A DNA stretch of 64,000 bases from Bacillus marinisedimentorum (lineage in GTDB: Bacteria; Bacillota; Bacilli; Bacillales; Bacillaceae_O): positions 1-64,000 of the forward strand of contig NZ_LWBL02000011.1 in NCBI RefSeq assembly GCF_001644195.2, in the 5' to 3' direction. The notes beneath the pieces are model-generated. The model had not been told where the DNA came from. It made no database searches and saw nothing but the letters and a program-made list of their open reading frames with translations. Below are positions 1-9,420 of the stretch, one piece after another (the stretch's first letter is position 1; each line of letters begins with the position of its first letter). Position numbers and translations under genes: made by a program.

Positions 1-45
1 TGTCAAAATAACTGGGTAATTTTGTTTACCCTTTGCAAGACTAGT

Positions 46-206
46 GCCGTAACTCCCTGGTTTCACGCCAAAGCTGCCGCTTCCCAATATATTCACGCCA
101 ATGCCCTGGACCACCAGTTGAATTTCACAGGAAAACCAGAATTCCGCATGTTCAAGACCAAACTGGACAATAGCCTTTCTCGCAGTTTCATAAAAATACT
201 GAGAAA
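46..206 (+). repeat. long direct repeat, copy 1
   Basis: This stretch is repeated with few changes 442 bp downstream at about 487-640. Shared blocks include TGCCCTGGACCACCAG and CAGGAAAACCAGAATTCCGC. Both copies contain one TTTCACGCC core and a decayed second one, so they flank or extend the 21-bp array. No gene is visible in positions 1-796. Confidence 0.85.
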
Positions 207-275
207 AGCCAAAACTACTCCAGATTGGTTTCTTTTTTTATAAAAAGACAATCTATTTTAAAATACGCTCAACCG

Positions 276-511
276 TTTCACGCCGGATAACCATTTTTTC
301 ACGCCAAATCAGCGCCTTTTCACGCCGTACCTGTATAGCTGTGTTGCGTGAGTGCCCTTTTCACGCGGGACTCCGTGTTTTTCACGCCAAACTCAGCACA
401 ATTCACGCGCACTATCCTGCATTTCACGCCGTACACACCCTCTTTCGCGCCGATGCGCCTGTTTCACGCCATACCGGCTGACTTTCACGCCGTAACTCCT
501 GGTTTCACGCC
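276..511 (+). repeat. 21-bp phased TTTCACGCC array 1
   Basis: The motif TTTCACGCC, or a one-base variant, begins at 276, 297, 318, 359, 380, 401, 422, 443, 462, 483 and 503. One degenerate unit lies near 339. The spacing is 21 bp almost throughout. The 9-bp core is conserved and the following 12 bp vary, although GTA or AAA often comes directly after the core. The array lies in a gene-free region before the cell wall hydrolase. The same motif with the same orientation and period recurs near 38.5 and 60.2 kb. Confidence 0.9.
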
Positions 512-640
512 AAAGCAGCCGCTTCCCAATATAATTACGCCAATGCCCTGGACCACCAGCTGAATTTCACAGGAAAACCAGAATTCCGCACATTCAAGGC
601 CAAGCTCGCCAATAGCTTTTTTAATCTAATAAAAATACGG
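487..640 (+). repeat. long direct repeat, copy 2
   Basis: Second copy of the repeat at 46-206. Small differences include one base in the ACTCC(C)TGG stretch and the run of T near 617. The copies bracket the 21-bp array. Confidence 0.85.
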
Positions 641-796
641 GTATAACAAATTTTATATAGGTGGAGAATGTCAAAACCCCTGGCATGTATGAACGGATAT
701 ACAGTATATTTATTCACACTGGTTTATATTACTAATGAAATAGGCATTACTTCCTGTTACCATTTACGTGTACTGACTTTAACAGGAGGTATAGAA

Positions 797-1378
797 ATGA
801 AGAATGCTGCAATCATTTTTCTTGTGATCATCTTCACCCTTTCAGGCATGTCAGCTGCTCAAGCAGCATCTAATCACACCGTAAAGCAGGGTGAATCTCT
901 ATGGAGCATCGCCCGTTACCATGGTGTACCGGTAGCAGCCGTGAAAAAAATCAACAACCGCTATTCAAATATGATTTATTCAGGGGAGCAATTGAAAATC
1001 CCAACTCCCGTAAGTTCTAAAGAGCGTGACTTGCTCGCCCGCCTTGTCCGTGCCGAAGCGGAAGGTGAACCGTATGCCGGTAAAGTGGCCGTCGCAACCG
1101 TTGTATTAAATCGGGTTGACAGCAAGAAATTTCCTGACTCTGTAACAGGCGTGGTTTATGAAAAATCCTACGGGCATTATGCTTTTACCCCTGTTAAAAA
1201 TGGCGAAATCAATCGCCCTGCCGATTTCAAATCCAAAAAAGCCGTCAATGAAGCGCTTGCCTACAGAGGCCAGGGCAGCGGATCCCTTTATTTTTTCAAT
1301 CCGCAAACTTCTGTAAGCAAGTGGGTATTCAGCCGGGAAGTGACGGTTACGATTGGCAAACATCGTTTTGCTAAATAA
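797..1378 (+). CDS. LysM / SleB-type cell wall hydrolase
   Basis: This 193-aa protein is likely a secreted peptidoglycan hydrolase. It has an N-terminal signal peptide ending near AQA-A. A LysM peptidoglycan-binding motif follows (HTVKQGESLWSIA, about residues 28-70). The C-terminal part (about 80-193) matches the SleB/CwlJ hydrolase fold (RAEAEGEPYAGKVAVATVVL, later FNP). The ATG at 797 follows AGGAGG with good spacing. An upstream in-frame ATG at 668 has no such site and would precede the signal peptide. SleB-family enzymes act in spore germination or wall turnover. The domain call is firm, but the physiological role is inferred. Confidence 0.9.
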   Translation: MKNAAIIFLVIIFTLSGMSAAQAASNHTVKQGESLWSIARYHGVPVAAVKKINNRYSNMIYSGEQLKIPTPVSSKERDLLARLVRAEAEGEPYAGKVAVATVVLNRVDSKKFPDSVTGVVYEKSYGHYAFTPVKNGEINRPADFKSKKAVNEALAYRGQGSGSLYFFNPQTSVSKWVFSREVTVTIGKHRFAK

Positions 1379-1403
1379 TGAGTTACCCTTTTAGAATTCG
1401 TAA

Positions 1404-1434
1404 GAAAAAGGCTCTGCAAATGCAGGCCTTTTTC
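1404..1434 (+). terminator. rho-independent terminator
   Basis: A hairpin GAAAAAGGC / GCCTTTTTC lies just after the hydrolase gene. It also faces the end of the convergent gene at 1439. Confidence 0.75.
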
Positions 1435-1438
1435 TAGT

Positions 1439-1801
1439 TTAATAGTCTTGTTTTCTGAATTCCCCGTATGAAATATTCCGAAGAGGGACCACATCTCGTA
1501 TAAATTCATGATATAACTCATTTACCTTCGGATCCTTATCAAATAGACTCATCACTTTTTTGGCGTGACTTTCCGACTTGAATTTGACGATCCCCAACCA
1601 TATTTCTTCTTCGTCTTCCGGATTCAACAGCCGGCCAATGGAATTGAGCCCATAATCTTTTGCTGCGCTTTCCAGTTTGAAAACCTCTTCAGGTTCTCCG
1701 CCATACTCCTTATATTTTTCACCTGTTTGACGGAGTATCTCAAAGAACTTGTCACCGCGGGCAGGCTTCAATTTGTAAAAATATAATAAGTGATACCCCA
1801 C
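1439..1801 (-). CDS. DUF1428-like small protein
   Basis: This 120-aa protein has no signal or membrane segment. The pattern of an N-terminal YFYKLKP strand, a helix around KYKEYGGEPEEVF and a late KVMSLFDKDPKVNEL helix resembles DUF1428/NIPSNAP-type dimeric alpha-beta barrels. In those families the motif KVMxDPR is typical. No catalytic function is established. The start has a GGGGGAGA ribosome site upstream. The gene lies 12 bases beyond the next leftward-reading gene and may be co-transcribed with it. Confidence 0.6.
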   Translation of the reverse strand: MGYHLLYFYKLKPARGDKFFEILRQTGEKYKEYGGEPEEVFKLESAAKDYGLNSIGRLLNPEDEEEIWLGIVKFKSESHAKKVMSLFDKDPKVNELYHEFIRDVVPLRNISYGEFRKQDY

Positions 1802-1813
1802 TGAATCTCCCCC

Positions 1814-2142
1814 TTAAATTCCCAGCAAGTGATCATCATTTAAATCAATGTTAAATTCCACAGAGCTCCATTCGATAAACGAACTCCATATCAAGCTTGC
1901 ATTCTTTTTGACTTCATCAAAATCATTGTTTTCAAACAACTTACGGATGGTTTGTTCATAATTCACCGGCAACAACTTTAGTAGAAAACTGTCTTCAATC
2001 TTGAACTTGTTGGATTTGTACCTCATTTTGTTGGCCAACCCGACAGTGATCGCACACCAGTATGCTATATTTGCAAACGGTAGACTTCCCTCATTTCAGC
2101 AATTTCTTTACTTGAAAAGTCCGTATGGAATTCAATTTTCAT
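1814..2142 (-). pseudogene. hypothetical protein with one frameshift
   Basis: The best start is ATG at 2142, preceded by GGGGAGAATGTG and overlapping the end of the upstream gene by 11 bases. From there the frame reads MKIEFHTDFSSKEIAEM and then stops. One base over, the frame continues EGSLPFANIAYWCAITVGL and runs on through the open segment at 2038-1814. The two parts read as one protein of about 108 aa joined by a single frameshift near 2090. The truncated open segment alone has only a TTG start without a ribosome site. The family is not recognised. This may be a sequencing error or a genuine lesion. Confidence 0.6.
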
Positions 2143-2344
2143 CACATTCTCCCCATCCAGCTGCGAGTCTGTTTGCTATAACCAGCGACACTGGCATAAT
2201 AATAAATATTACAACTGCCAGGGACACTATTTCAGTGAAGGTGTTCCAGGGAATGTAGCGGTTATAAAGAAATCGATACAATTGGAAAAGGATAAAAAAT
2301 GATCCCCCAAAAAGTGTCCAGAATAAAACAGTGTTCTTCTTCAT
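2132..2344 (-). CDS. small two-helix membrane protein
   Basis: This 70-aa protein has two predicted membrane helices (about residues 6-24 and 33-55). I chose the ATG at 2344 because GGTGAG lies eight bases upstream. The longer start at 2380 has no ribosome site. The stop overlaps the start of the next gene, which implies translational coupling. No family is recognised. Confidence 0.6.
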   Translation of the reverse strand: MKKNTVLFWTLFGGSFFILFQLYRFLYNRYIPWNTFTEIVSLAVVIFIIMPVSLVIANRLAAGWGECDEN

Positions 2345-2610
2345 TATTGATCTCACCAAAACAAACCATCCCTCCCGCATAATAATGGACTCGTTAAATT
2401 GAATGATAATACCTTATTTTTATGCCACACAAAAAGGATCTGCCAACACTCCCGGATCATGTTATGGACTGCAATGAAATAATGTAATCATTCACATGTT
2501 TTTTATTTAAACGGTGCACAAATTCACCATTTTGCTAAAAGCTGTTCCTCTGGCACAAACAAGCTTCCTTTTCACCTCATATAATATAACAGCAAAAAAG
2601 AAAGGAGTGA

Positions 2611-3123
2611 ATGTATTCAATGAAGAGAAAAATCAGAAATACGGAACTGGCTGATTTCTTAAATAACCGTCACAAGCATAGTAAATTCGCCGGGCAGCGC
2701 CGCAAGCGCAAACAAGACGATCGAGTGAGTGACCTGGAAAGTTTATGTGATAAATTTGCTGACATTCTGAAAGCGGACAGCAATGAAATTGTGAATGGTG
2801 TTTGTGTAGCTACTCGCTTCCGGAATGAACTCAAACCGACCATTTTAAATCGGAAAACGGTCTCACCATTATCTATTGCGGCCCTGTTTTCATTTGAAGA
2901 CCTTGATAGCAAGGGGAATGCATTGAACCTTGGAGAAACAGTCATTTTGCAAGAAGAGACACAAGAATTCATCAGTAAACTCCGCGAACAGGATTTAATC
3001 GTAACAGCCTTGCACAACCACTGGCTCTTTGAAAATCCGCGGCTACTGTATATTCACTGGGAATCAGTTGAACCGCCACTTGAGTTTGCCAGAAAAACCG
3101 CGAAAGCATTCAAGGTTTTGTAA
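2611..3123 (+). CDS. DUF1259 (LppY/LpqO-like) protein
   Basis: This 170-aa cytoplasmic protein begins with a basic segment (residues 4-36) rich in Lys and Arg. The rest matches DUF1259. The C-terminal signature LIVTALHNHWLFENPR followed by IHWE is typical of that family. The biochemical role of DUF1259 is not established. The start has AAAGGAGTGA directly upstream. The gene stands alone and is followed by a terminator. Confidence 0.75.
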   Translation: MYSMKRKIRNTELADFLNNRHKHSKFAGQRRKRKQDDRVSDLESLCDKFADILKADSNEIVNGVCVATRFRNELKPTILNRKTVSPLSIAALFSFEDLDSKGNALNLGETVILQEETQEFISKLREQDLIVTALHNHWLFENPRLLYIHWESVEPPLEFARKTAKAFKVL

Positions 3124-3140
3124 AAGAAGACTCTATTTAT

Positions 3141-3169
3141 TGCTCCTCTTTTCCCGGGGAGCATTTTTT
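3141..3169 (+). terminator. rho-independent terminator
   Basis: The hairpin TGCTCC / GGGAGCA is followed by TTTTTT and ends the DUF1259 transcript. Confidence 0.75.
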
Positions 3170-3267
3170 ATCACTTTAGAGAATGCAAGAGTTTGTTTCA
3201 GATATTCATCAATTAATTTTTGACTGCCTTGAAACGCCCTCCAGTTGAAAATGCGGTTCTGCGATTT

Positions 3268-3391
3268 TTAAGCCTTTCGTTTCCTTATACTTATCTTACT
3301 TGCAAATCCCAGCCATAATAGAAATGGTGGAATGAATAGAGTTTGAGGAAGCTTTACACCTTCCTTAATATAAAGACTGAGGGCTATCGTC
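3268..3391 (-). CDS. possible small membrane peptide overlapping pspC end
   Basis: A 40-aa frame starting TTG reads MTIALSLYIKEGVKLPQTLF and then a hydrophobic stretch and a basic tail. It overlaps the last codons of the PspC gene in another frame. Its composition looks coding (one membrane helix plus KISIRKRKA). There is no clear ribosome site and the call is weak. It could be the remnant of a longer PspC tail after a frameshift. Confidence 0.25.
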
Positions 3392-3556
3392 AAGGCTATT
3401 AGCTAGCACAATATAAATAATCAAAGAACCAGGCAATGTCAAAATAAATATAAGTCTTACTCCAAATGAAGGAATGCCAAAAAATTCTGAAATTCCACCG
3501 CAGACACCATTTACTGATCTATCTCTGGACGATTTTTTCAACTGACTCTTGTTCAA
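3365..3556 (-). CDS. PspC domain protein
   Basis: This 63-aa protein has the PspC signature RSVNGVCGGISEFFGI followed by a membrane helix (about 33-52). PspC proteins sit in the membrane and take part in envelope stress responses. The length is normal for the short form. Translation starts at TTG, with GGGAGTGGGG upstream. The flanking stretch 3557-3854 shows no gene. Confidence 0.8.
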   Translation of the reverse strand: MNKSQLKKSSRDRSVNGVCGGISEFFGIPSFGVRLIFILTLPGSLIIYIVLANSLDDSPQSLY

Positions 3557-3854
3557 ATTAACCCCACTCCCTTTCCCAGTGCATCTTGAAATACTGCGGG
3601 GGATTTTTAAGCTGAGTGATTATAGCCGGCTCGAATTTTTCCGTTCCCCTTTAGCCGCTGCCTTCTTATCTGCTTTTTAAACCTTTTACTTAATACCAAT
3701 TATTTCAAATACACGAGCCGAACTCAATCATTATTTTCATTAAAGAGGAGGCTCATTTATTACTCATATGCCTCTAATCGTACGACTTATCAAGTAGTTC
3801 TAAATAGTTTAAAGACAGGGCCTGAAAGTCTTACATAAATTGGTAATTTAAAGT

Positions 3855-3912
3855 AAAAAAGGTGCCCGGCCCCCGCTGTTCTATTGCGTAAGAGGGGTTC
3901 GGACACCTTCTT
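3855..3912 (-). terminator. terminator of aldo/keto reductase gene
   Basis: A long imperfect hairpin pairs AAGGTGCCCG with CGGACACCTT and is flanked by A and T runs on the two sides. It begins right at the stop codon of the reductase gene and could work in both directions. Confidence 0.7.
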
Positions 3913-3913
3913 T

Positions 3914-4807
3914 TTATTCGACGAGTTCTGTTGCTTTTGCATTCATTTCAATCTGCTCCGCGTTTTTAGCACCCGGAATGACAGTCGTGACTGCCGGGTT
4001 TTTCAGGCACCATGCCAGCGCCCAGGAAGCCATCGGCACGCCTTCCGGAACTTCGCTGCGCTTGATTTCTTCCACCTGTTTCAACAGTTCGTCCGTCTTT
4101 TCACGGTCATGTTTTGAGCGGACGTCATCGTTCGCAAACTCAGCCCCGGGCTTGTATTTGCCGCTCAAATATCCGCTTGCCAGCGGAACGCGGGCGAGCA
4201 CGCCGAGATTTTGCTCCTCGACCGCCGGGAATATTTTTTCTTCAGGAGCCCGGTCGAGCCTGTTGTAGACGACCTGGATTGCGTCAAAACCGTAGTCAGT
4301 GGCTTTCTTTGTCTGATAGTCGTCATCATTTTTGCGGAGGGATACACCAAGATGGCGGATTTTTCCCGCCTGGACCTGCTTATCAAGCATCGTCCAGAGG
4401 TCATCGTTATCAAATTCTTCATCAGAGCATGAATGGGCCTGATAAAGATCGATATAGTCCGTTTTCAGTGCCTTGAGCGATTCATCCAGCTGCTTGAGGA
4501 CATCTTCAGGATCCCAGTGTCTCGTTCTGTCAAAGTTGCCATGGAAGTGGTGCCCGAATTTCGTTGCAACCACCCAGTCCTCACGGCTGCGGCGGCTCAA
4601 ATAATCACCGATCAGCCGCTCCGATAAATGATCTCCGTAACATTCCGCCGTATCAATCAGATTGATGCCGACTTCCTTTGACTTATCGAGGATGCCGTCT
4701 ACTTCATCCTGGGAAAATTCTTTTCCCCATTCTCCTCCATATTGCCATGTACCGACTCCAACGACAGAAACATCCAGGTTTGTCTTACCAAGTGTACGAT
4801 ATTTCAT
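3914..4807 (-). CDS. aldo/keto reductase
   Basis: This 297-aa protein is a complete NADPH-dependent aldo/keto reductase of the TIM-barrel family. The catalytic tetrad is visible as Asp52, Tyr57, Lys83 and His125. The coenzyme-binding region is late (VIPGAKNAEQIEMN). The substrate cannot be predicted. The nearest relatives by motif are general stress-type AKRs of Bacilli. It reads leftward after the amidase with a 37-base gap. Confidence 0.9.
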   Translation of the reverse strand: MKYRTLGKTNLDVSVVGVGTWQYGGEWGKEFSQDEVDGILDKSKEVGINLIDTAECYGDHLSERLIGDYLSRRSREDWVVATKFGHHFHGNFDRTRHWDPEDVLKQLDESLKALKTDYIDLYQAHSCSDEEFDNDDLWTMLDKQVQAGKIRHLGVSLRKNDDDYQTKKATDYGFDAIQVVYNRLDRAPEEKIFPAVEEQNLGVLARVPLASGYLSGKYKPGAEFANDDVRSKHDREKTDELLKQVEEIKRSEVPEGVPMASWALAWCLKNPAVTTVIPGAKNAEQIEMNAKATELVE

Positions 4808-4844
4808 ATGATCACCTCGTCTTTTTTTTTATGGAATATAACTC

Positions 4845-6245
4845 TTAATCTATGGATGGATATGTGTCTTTCCACGGCTTTGCTTTCTCGAGCTGGCCTG
4901 CCAGGCGGAACAGTGTTGCTTCATCACCAAACGGAGCCATGAAATGAACACCAATCGGAAGCCCTTCCGAATTTTGAAATAAGGGCACAGACATTGCCGG
5001 AATCCCGGTCGTATTGGCTAACGGCGTATACGGCACCCACCCATTCAGGCGGTCCACATATTCATCAGGGTTCCCTTGATAAGCCAGTTCACCTATTTGC
5101 AGAGGCGGTTCAGCAAGGGTCGGCGTCAGTAAGAGGTCATAGTCAGAAAAAAAACGGGCCATCATTCTTGCGGTTTGCTGCATGTAGCCAAGCGCAAATA
5201 AGTATTCTGTACCTTTGATTTCACTGCCCCGTTTATAAACCTCCCACGTATAAGGCTCAAGTTCATGTTCTTCCGGTGCCCTTCCAAGCATTCTGGACAG
5301 GGATGTGAGCCCTTGCGCCAAAGAGGTTTGCCATAGCACACTGAAAGCCTTGTTGAACTTTTCAACATGAATGGAAGGCCCCGCTTCCTCAACTTCATGA
5401 CCAAGTCCGCTGCATAGTTTCACTGTGTCCAGTACCGATGCCTCACAATCAGGATGGATTTTTTTGCCGTCAAACCCTGTCGTCAGGAACGCGATTTTCA
5501 AGTTGCCGGGTTCACGGTTGACTTCACTTGCATAAGACCGTTCAGGGGGCGGGGCGCTGAAAGGCCCTCCCGGTGCGCTTCCCCTTGTGGCATCAAGAAG
5601 AGCCGCACTGTCTCTAACAGATCTTGATACACAATGATTGACCGCAAGTCCGACGGTGTCCGGGTTTCTCGGATTCCGGCCTCTGCTTGGCTTAAGGCCG
5701 AACAACCCGGTGCAGGAAGCAGGGATCCGAATCGAACCTCCCCCGTCGGAAGCATGCGCCATTGGCACGATTCCGGCAGCAACCGCCGCTGCCGAACCGC
5801 CGCTCGAGCCGCCGGCAGTATGGGCCAAATCCCATGGATTCCGGGTAGCCCCGTATGCAGCCGGTTCGGTTGTCGGAAGCAGCCCGAATTCACATGTATT
5901 TGTCTTGCCGACCGTGATCAGGCCGGATTCCCGTATCCTGGCCGCATAGTCACTGTCTCCCGGCGCAGTAAAATCTTTCAAATACCGGGAACCCGCTGTG
6001 TAGCTTGTCTCGCCGAAAAATTCAAGGTCCTTCATTAAAAAAGGCACACCGGCAAACGGACCGGTAACATCGCCTTTCCCGGCAGCCGCAAGCGCCTCTT
6101 CAAACATTTCAGCGGTGACAGCATTAATGGCAGGATTGATGTTCTCAATCCTGTTAATTGTCGCCTTGATCAATTCTTCAGGGTTAATTTCTTTTTTTCT
6201 AATTCGGTCTGCCTGTTCGACTGCATCCATCCATTCAAATGACAT
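4845..6245 (-). CDS. amidase signature family hydrolase
   Basis: This 466-aa protein carries the amidase signature. The catalytic triad is Lys72, cis-Ser148 ([14 protein letters not shown]) and nucleophile Ser171 ([11 protein letters not shown]). The run [20 protein letters not shown] resembles 6-aminohexanoate cyclic-dimer hydrolase-type amidases. The substrate is unknown. The lack of a GatC neighbour argues against a role as GatA. The start has GGGGGGAG just upstream. Confidence 0.9.
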   Translation of the reverse strand: MSFEWMDAVEQADRIRKKEINPEELIKATINRIENINPAINAVTAEMFEEALAAAGKGDVTGPFAGVPFLMKDLEFFGETSYTAGSRYLKDFTAPGDSDYAARIRESGLITVGKTNTCEFGLLPTTEPAAYGATRNPWDLAHTAGGSSGGSAAAVAAGIVPMAHASDGGGSIRIPASCTGLFGLKPSRGRNPRNPDTVGLAVNHCVSRSVRDSAALLDATRGSAPGGPFSAPPPERSYASEVNREPGNLKIAFLTTGFDGKKIHPDCEASVLDTVKLCSGLGHEVEEAGPSIHVEKFNKAFSVLWQTSLAQGLTSLSRMLGRAPEEHELEPYTWEVYKRGSEIKGTEYLFALGYMQQTARMMARFFSDYDLLLTPTLAEPPLQIGELAYQGNPDEYVDRLNGWVPYTPLANTTGIPAMSVPLFQNSEGLPIGVHFMAPFGDEATLFRLAGQLEKAKPWKDTYPSID

Positions 6246-6297
6246 ATACTCCCCCCTGTCGGTCCGTGTATCTCCTTGTTCAGCACGAGCATGCCAA

Positions 6298-7383
6298 TTA
6301 TTGATACCTGTGCAAGATTTTCAAATCGATTCGATTTTTCAAATGCCAGACCCAGCGCCCCATAAATGTCCGTTTTTTAAACAGAAGAATGCCTTCCCTG
6401 TTTCCGGATGAGAGGATAGATCTCTCACCTCTCGGCGGCTTGACCCGTTCTCCTTCTCCCGACCCCAAATATCCTTTCAGGTTCTCAAAAAGAATACGGC
6501 CTTCCTCAAGGGCATAGGTTTTATTTTTCACCGTTTTTGGATACTTCGCCAGCGACATGCAGTCTCCTGCCGCAAAAATAGCTGGAAACTTCTTGACCTG
6601 CAGTGTATCTTCCACGAGCAAGAACCCTTTCTCATCGACAGGAAGGCCGGCAATCTTGAATAATTCATGGCCCCGAGGTTCTGTAATCCAGACTAATTTT
6701 TCAAACGGGATATCAAGATTGGAAGACGTGTGGATGACATTATTCTTTACACTTGTCACTCCTGTATTCGTTAAGAGATGGACCCCTTTTTTCACAACAA
6801 CCTTTTCAACCTTTTCAGAAACTGACTCTTCGTTATCCGGAAGCAATCGGCCGGGACTGACCAGAGTGATCGGTGTTTCCGTTCCCCTGCTTTTCCGCCA
6901 GGCGTTCAACGATAAACAAAATTCAACCGCTTCCTCCCCGCTGCCGTTGATGACAACTTTTTCGGCATCCTCCACCTCGCTGACTGCTTCGATAAAGCGG
7001 TAGTTCGGCTTCAGCCAGAGCGCATCTTTTTCTTCAAAGACAACATCAGTGTCCGAAGTGAGCGATCCGATATTGAAGGAAACAAGATCATACGGTAAGA
7101 TTTCGCCTTTATCTGTCAGCACCATCTTTTGCCGCGGATCGATTGCGGTGACAGCCCCTTTGAGCCACTTTACCCCCGCCGCTTCAGCCTGCTGCGTAAG
7201 ATTGATGGTGATTTGTTTTTCATTATAAATTTCTTCTATGTAGCCGGGAAACATCCCGGAATAATACTGGAATTCCGAAGGCGATATCAATGTGACTTCG
7301 GTGTCCGGAATCGGATTATTTTTGAGCAGTTTCATTACTTGCAAGTGAGCAAGCCCGCCCCCTGCGAGTAATAGTTTCTTCAT
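6298..7383 (-). CDS. FAD-dependent NAD(P)H dehydrogenase, SelD-N-terminal type
   Basis: This 361-aa flavoprotein has an N-terminal FAD-binding Rossmann motif (LLAGGGLAHLQVM). The family motif FQYYSGMFPGYIEEIY follows at about residues 38-53. A C-terminal FAD motif FAAGDCMSL lies near 270. This matches the NDH-2-like family that in some genomes is fused to the N terminus of selenophosphate synthetase. No SelD domain or gene is present here. A role in quinone or thiol redox chemistry is likely but unproven. Confidence 0.8.
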   Translation of the reverse strand: MKKLLLAGGGLAHLQVMKLLKNNPIPDTEVTLISPSEFQYYSGMFPGYIEEIYNEKQITINLTQQAEAAGVKWLKGAVTAIDPRQKMVLTDKGEILPYDLVSFNIGSLTSDTDVVFEEKDALWLKPNYRFIEAVSEVEDAEKVVINGSGEEAVEFCLSLNAWRKSRGTETPITLVSPGRLLPDNEESVSEKVEKVVVKKGVHLLTNTGVTSVKNNVIHTSSNLDIPFEKLVWITEPRGHELFKIAGLPVDEKGFLLVEDTLQVKKFPAIFAAGDCMSLAKYPKTVKNKTYALEEGRILFENLKGYLGSGEGERVKPPRGERSILSSGNREGILLFKKRTFMGRWVWHLKNRIDLKILHRYQ

Positions 7384-7512
7384 AGTGGATGCCTCGCTTC
7401 TCCGTTAATAGTGCAGCTGGAATTGCATTCTTTAGTTTGAAGTATACGCCCGCATTCGCTTGAGAGCAAAGAAATCAAGTCCGGCAAGCCTTATCCGCAA
7501 AAAACTTCCATT

Positions 7513-7540
7513 AAAAAACGATACTCAGACATGAGTATCG
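7513..7540 (-). terminator. rho-independent terminator
   Basis: The stem CGATACTCA / TGAGTATCG is followed on the minus strand by a T run. It ends the transcript of the small membrane gene at 7556-7813. Confidence 0.8.
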
Positions 7541-7555
7541 CAAGGAATTATTCAT

Positions 7556-7813
7556 TCAAGCCGGTTTCTTCGGAGTCCGTGTGAAAAAGGAAAGGACAAA
7601 CGCAGCAACAGGCACCAGGAGAAACAACAGGTACCAGCCCTGTTGGCTGGATAAAATAATCGCCGGGGTTAAGAAGGCAAGCCCGCTGTACAATAAATGT
7701 TTCCATGACCGATTCAGTAATCCGCTAACAAACAACACAATAGAAGCCACAATCAGTCCCCATACAACAAATCCAATGACAACGAAACCTACTTGATGAA
7801 GGAATTCCATCAT
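7556..7813 (-). CDS. small membrane protein
   Basis: This 85-aa protein has three hydrophobic helices (about 8-30, 38-56, 60-78) and a basic C-terminus. GGGAGGG lies upstream of two adjacent ATG codons, so the start may be 7813 or 7810. No family is recognised. The following 370 bases (7814-8182) show no gene, hairpin or repeat. Confidence 0.65.
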   Translation of the reverse strand: MMEFLHQVGFVVIGFVVWGLIVASIVLFVSGLLNRSWKHLLYSGLAFLTPAIILSSQQGWYLLFLLVPVAAFVLSFFTRTPKKPA

Positions 7814-8182
7814 AATGCCCTCCCAGATTAAATTAATAGGACTGGCCGGCTGTCATCAAAGGGATTTCTACACCTCTATTATACTGCGAATCCCGCAGCA
7901 CTTCACTTCGTGAACTATGCGGAAAATGAAATTTACAAGAGGTACTTTCAGCGTCAGCTAATGTCATAGTAAAAAGAACCTCGTATCTTCAAAAAGAGAA
8001 CGCATACTGCCTTTCTTTGCCGAATTGGACCTTGCTTCACTAAAATGGGTATGCATTCCGCTTTTCGTTACTGAAAAAGCCCTCGCTCCATTAAAAAGAG
8101 AATGAAAGCGACTGTCAATTTTGAGCGTCAATCTGGCATTTAGCCAGCATCGTTCTTTTCCCGCACCAATACGCGCTTGCTC

Positions 8183-8581
8183 TTACGCTTCCACTTTACC
8201 TAATACCGTTTGAATGCGCTCCGCTTCTTCCGTTTTATCATGATATTCAAAAAAACCAAGCCGATTTCCCCACGGATCTGAAAAAGTGCCCCATTTCACG
8301 GGTACTTCTTCTCTCGAGTGCACCTCGAAATCAGCCACGTTTAATTCATTCATAACTCTTTCTTTCGCCGCGTCTATATTTTTGACACCCATCCTTAACG
8401 GACCGCTGCCTTCAGATGGGGTTCCTTCGGCAAGCTGCAGCCAGCTGCCGGGGAAAAGTTCCCATTCTTTTATCCCGTCATGAGGAGCGAAATCCGCTTT
8501 CCGTTCGAATAGGTTTTCATACCACTCTCCGCCTGCCTTCATGTCCGGCACCCGAAACTGAATCGTCATTTCAAAAATCAA
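8183..8581 (-). CDS. VOC / glyoxalase-like protein
   Basis: This 132-aa protein has the single vicinal-oxygen-chelate fold seen in glyoxalase-like proteins. It begins IFEMTIQFRVPDMKAGGEWYENLF and ends with VKWGTFSDPWGNRLGFFE. I chose the TTG at 8581, nine bases after AGGAGG. The open frame extends to 8740, but that part overlaps the GNAT gene and reads as shadow. The substrate is unknown. Confidence 0.8.
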   Translation of the reverse strand: MIFEMTIQFRVPDMKAGGEWYENLFERKADFAPHDGIKEWELFPGSWLQLAEGTPSEGSGPLRMGVKNIDAAKERVMNELNVADFEVHSREEVPVKWGTFSDPWGNRLGFFEYHDKTEEAERIQTVLGKVEA

Positions 8582-8678
8582 ATCAAACCGCCTCCTAAAA
8601 TATGTATACATTACTTGTTCAACATGACTTGGAGGATTCCCTGCTTTGTGCTCAGCTCCATACAAAAAGACGCCCTCC

Positions 8679-9227
8679 TCATATGGAGAAGCGGCTCTTG
8701 TATTCATTCCGTAATAGGCCATACACAACCATATCTTCATATGTGTCCAGGAGAAGACGGTCTTGCCTTAATATCCCTTCCTTCTGTAACCCAGCCTTGT
8801 CCAGGACAGTTGCTGAAGCATGATTCCAGGAGAGTGCAGATGCACTTATTTTATTCAGATTAAGTTCTTCAAAACCAAACTTGATGATTCTGTTCACGGC
8901 TTCAGTCGCAAACCCATTTCCCCAATAACCGGTGCCGACCCAGTAACCCAGCTCGCCTTTATTGTTTCTTTTATCAACCCTGATGGCGATTGTTCCGATT
9001 ATTGCGTTTTGATCCTTCGAAACGATTGCCAGCGGATATTCAATCCCTTTTTTGATTGACTCCGGCTGAGCAGCTATCCAATCTTCGGCATGTTCTGCTT
9101 CATATGGATGCGGAAGGCCTAAAATTTCCGCTAATTGTTTATTGTTTGCTAATTCTTTTATTCTAAAAGCATCATCTCTCGTAAAAATCCGTAAAAGTAA
9201 TCGTTCGGTTTCTAGTTTGATATTCAT
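8679..9227 (-). CDS. GNAT acetyltransferase, RimJ/RimL type
   Basis: This 182-aa protein starts MNIKLETERLLLRIFTRDDA, as is usual for the RimJ/RimL group. It contains the acetyl-CoA loop around GYWGNGFATEAV and a late ALSWNHASATVLDKAGL motif. It probably acetylates a protein N-terminus or small amine. The start follows AAAGGG. Confidence 0.88.
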   Translation of the reverse strand: MNIKLETERLLLRIFTRDDAFRIKELANNKQLAEILGLPHPYEAEHAEDWIAAQPESIKKGIEYPLAIVSKDQNAIIGTIAIRVDKRNNKGELGYWVGTGYWGNGFATEAVNRIIKFGFEELNLNKISASALSWNHASATVLDKAGLQKEGILRQDRLLLDTYEDMVVYGLLRNEYKSRFSI

Positions 9228-9420
9228 GAATACACCCTTTATCCTTTCTTGAAAATCACCTTCAAGCAGTTAGAAAAACTCCCGATCAATAGGCCAGAAG
9301 CCTCTGCACGAACAACTATATAACAATTTTATACTTCCTTCAGCATATATTCAGGCATGTTATCTTCCTGCATCATATCGTAAACACTTCCACCAGATTG
9401 CCGTTAAACTGAATCCATGA

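Noticed and set aside
276-511. CRISPR array
   Set aside because: The 21-bp period leaves only 12 variable bases, the core is 9 bases and degenerate, and there are no cas genes. The same pattern occurs at two other loci.
348-563. Open frame across array 1 as a heptad-repeat protein
   Set aside because: The repeat is 7 codons long, so an open frame arises readily. There is no ribosome site and the frame is not kept where units are 19-20 bp.
8582-8740. N-terminal extension of the VOC protein
   Set aside because: It overlaps the GNAT gene, and a good ribosome site supports the TTG at 8581.
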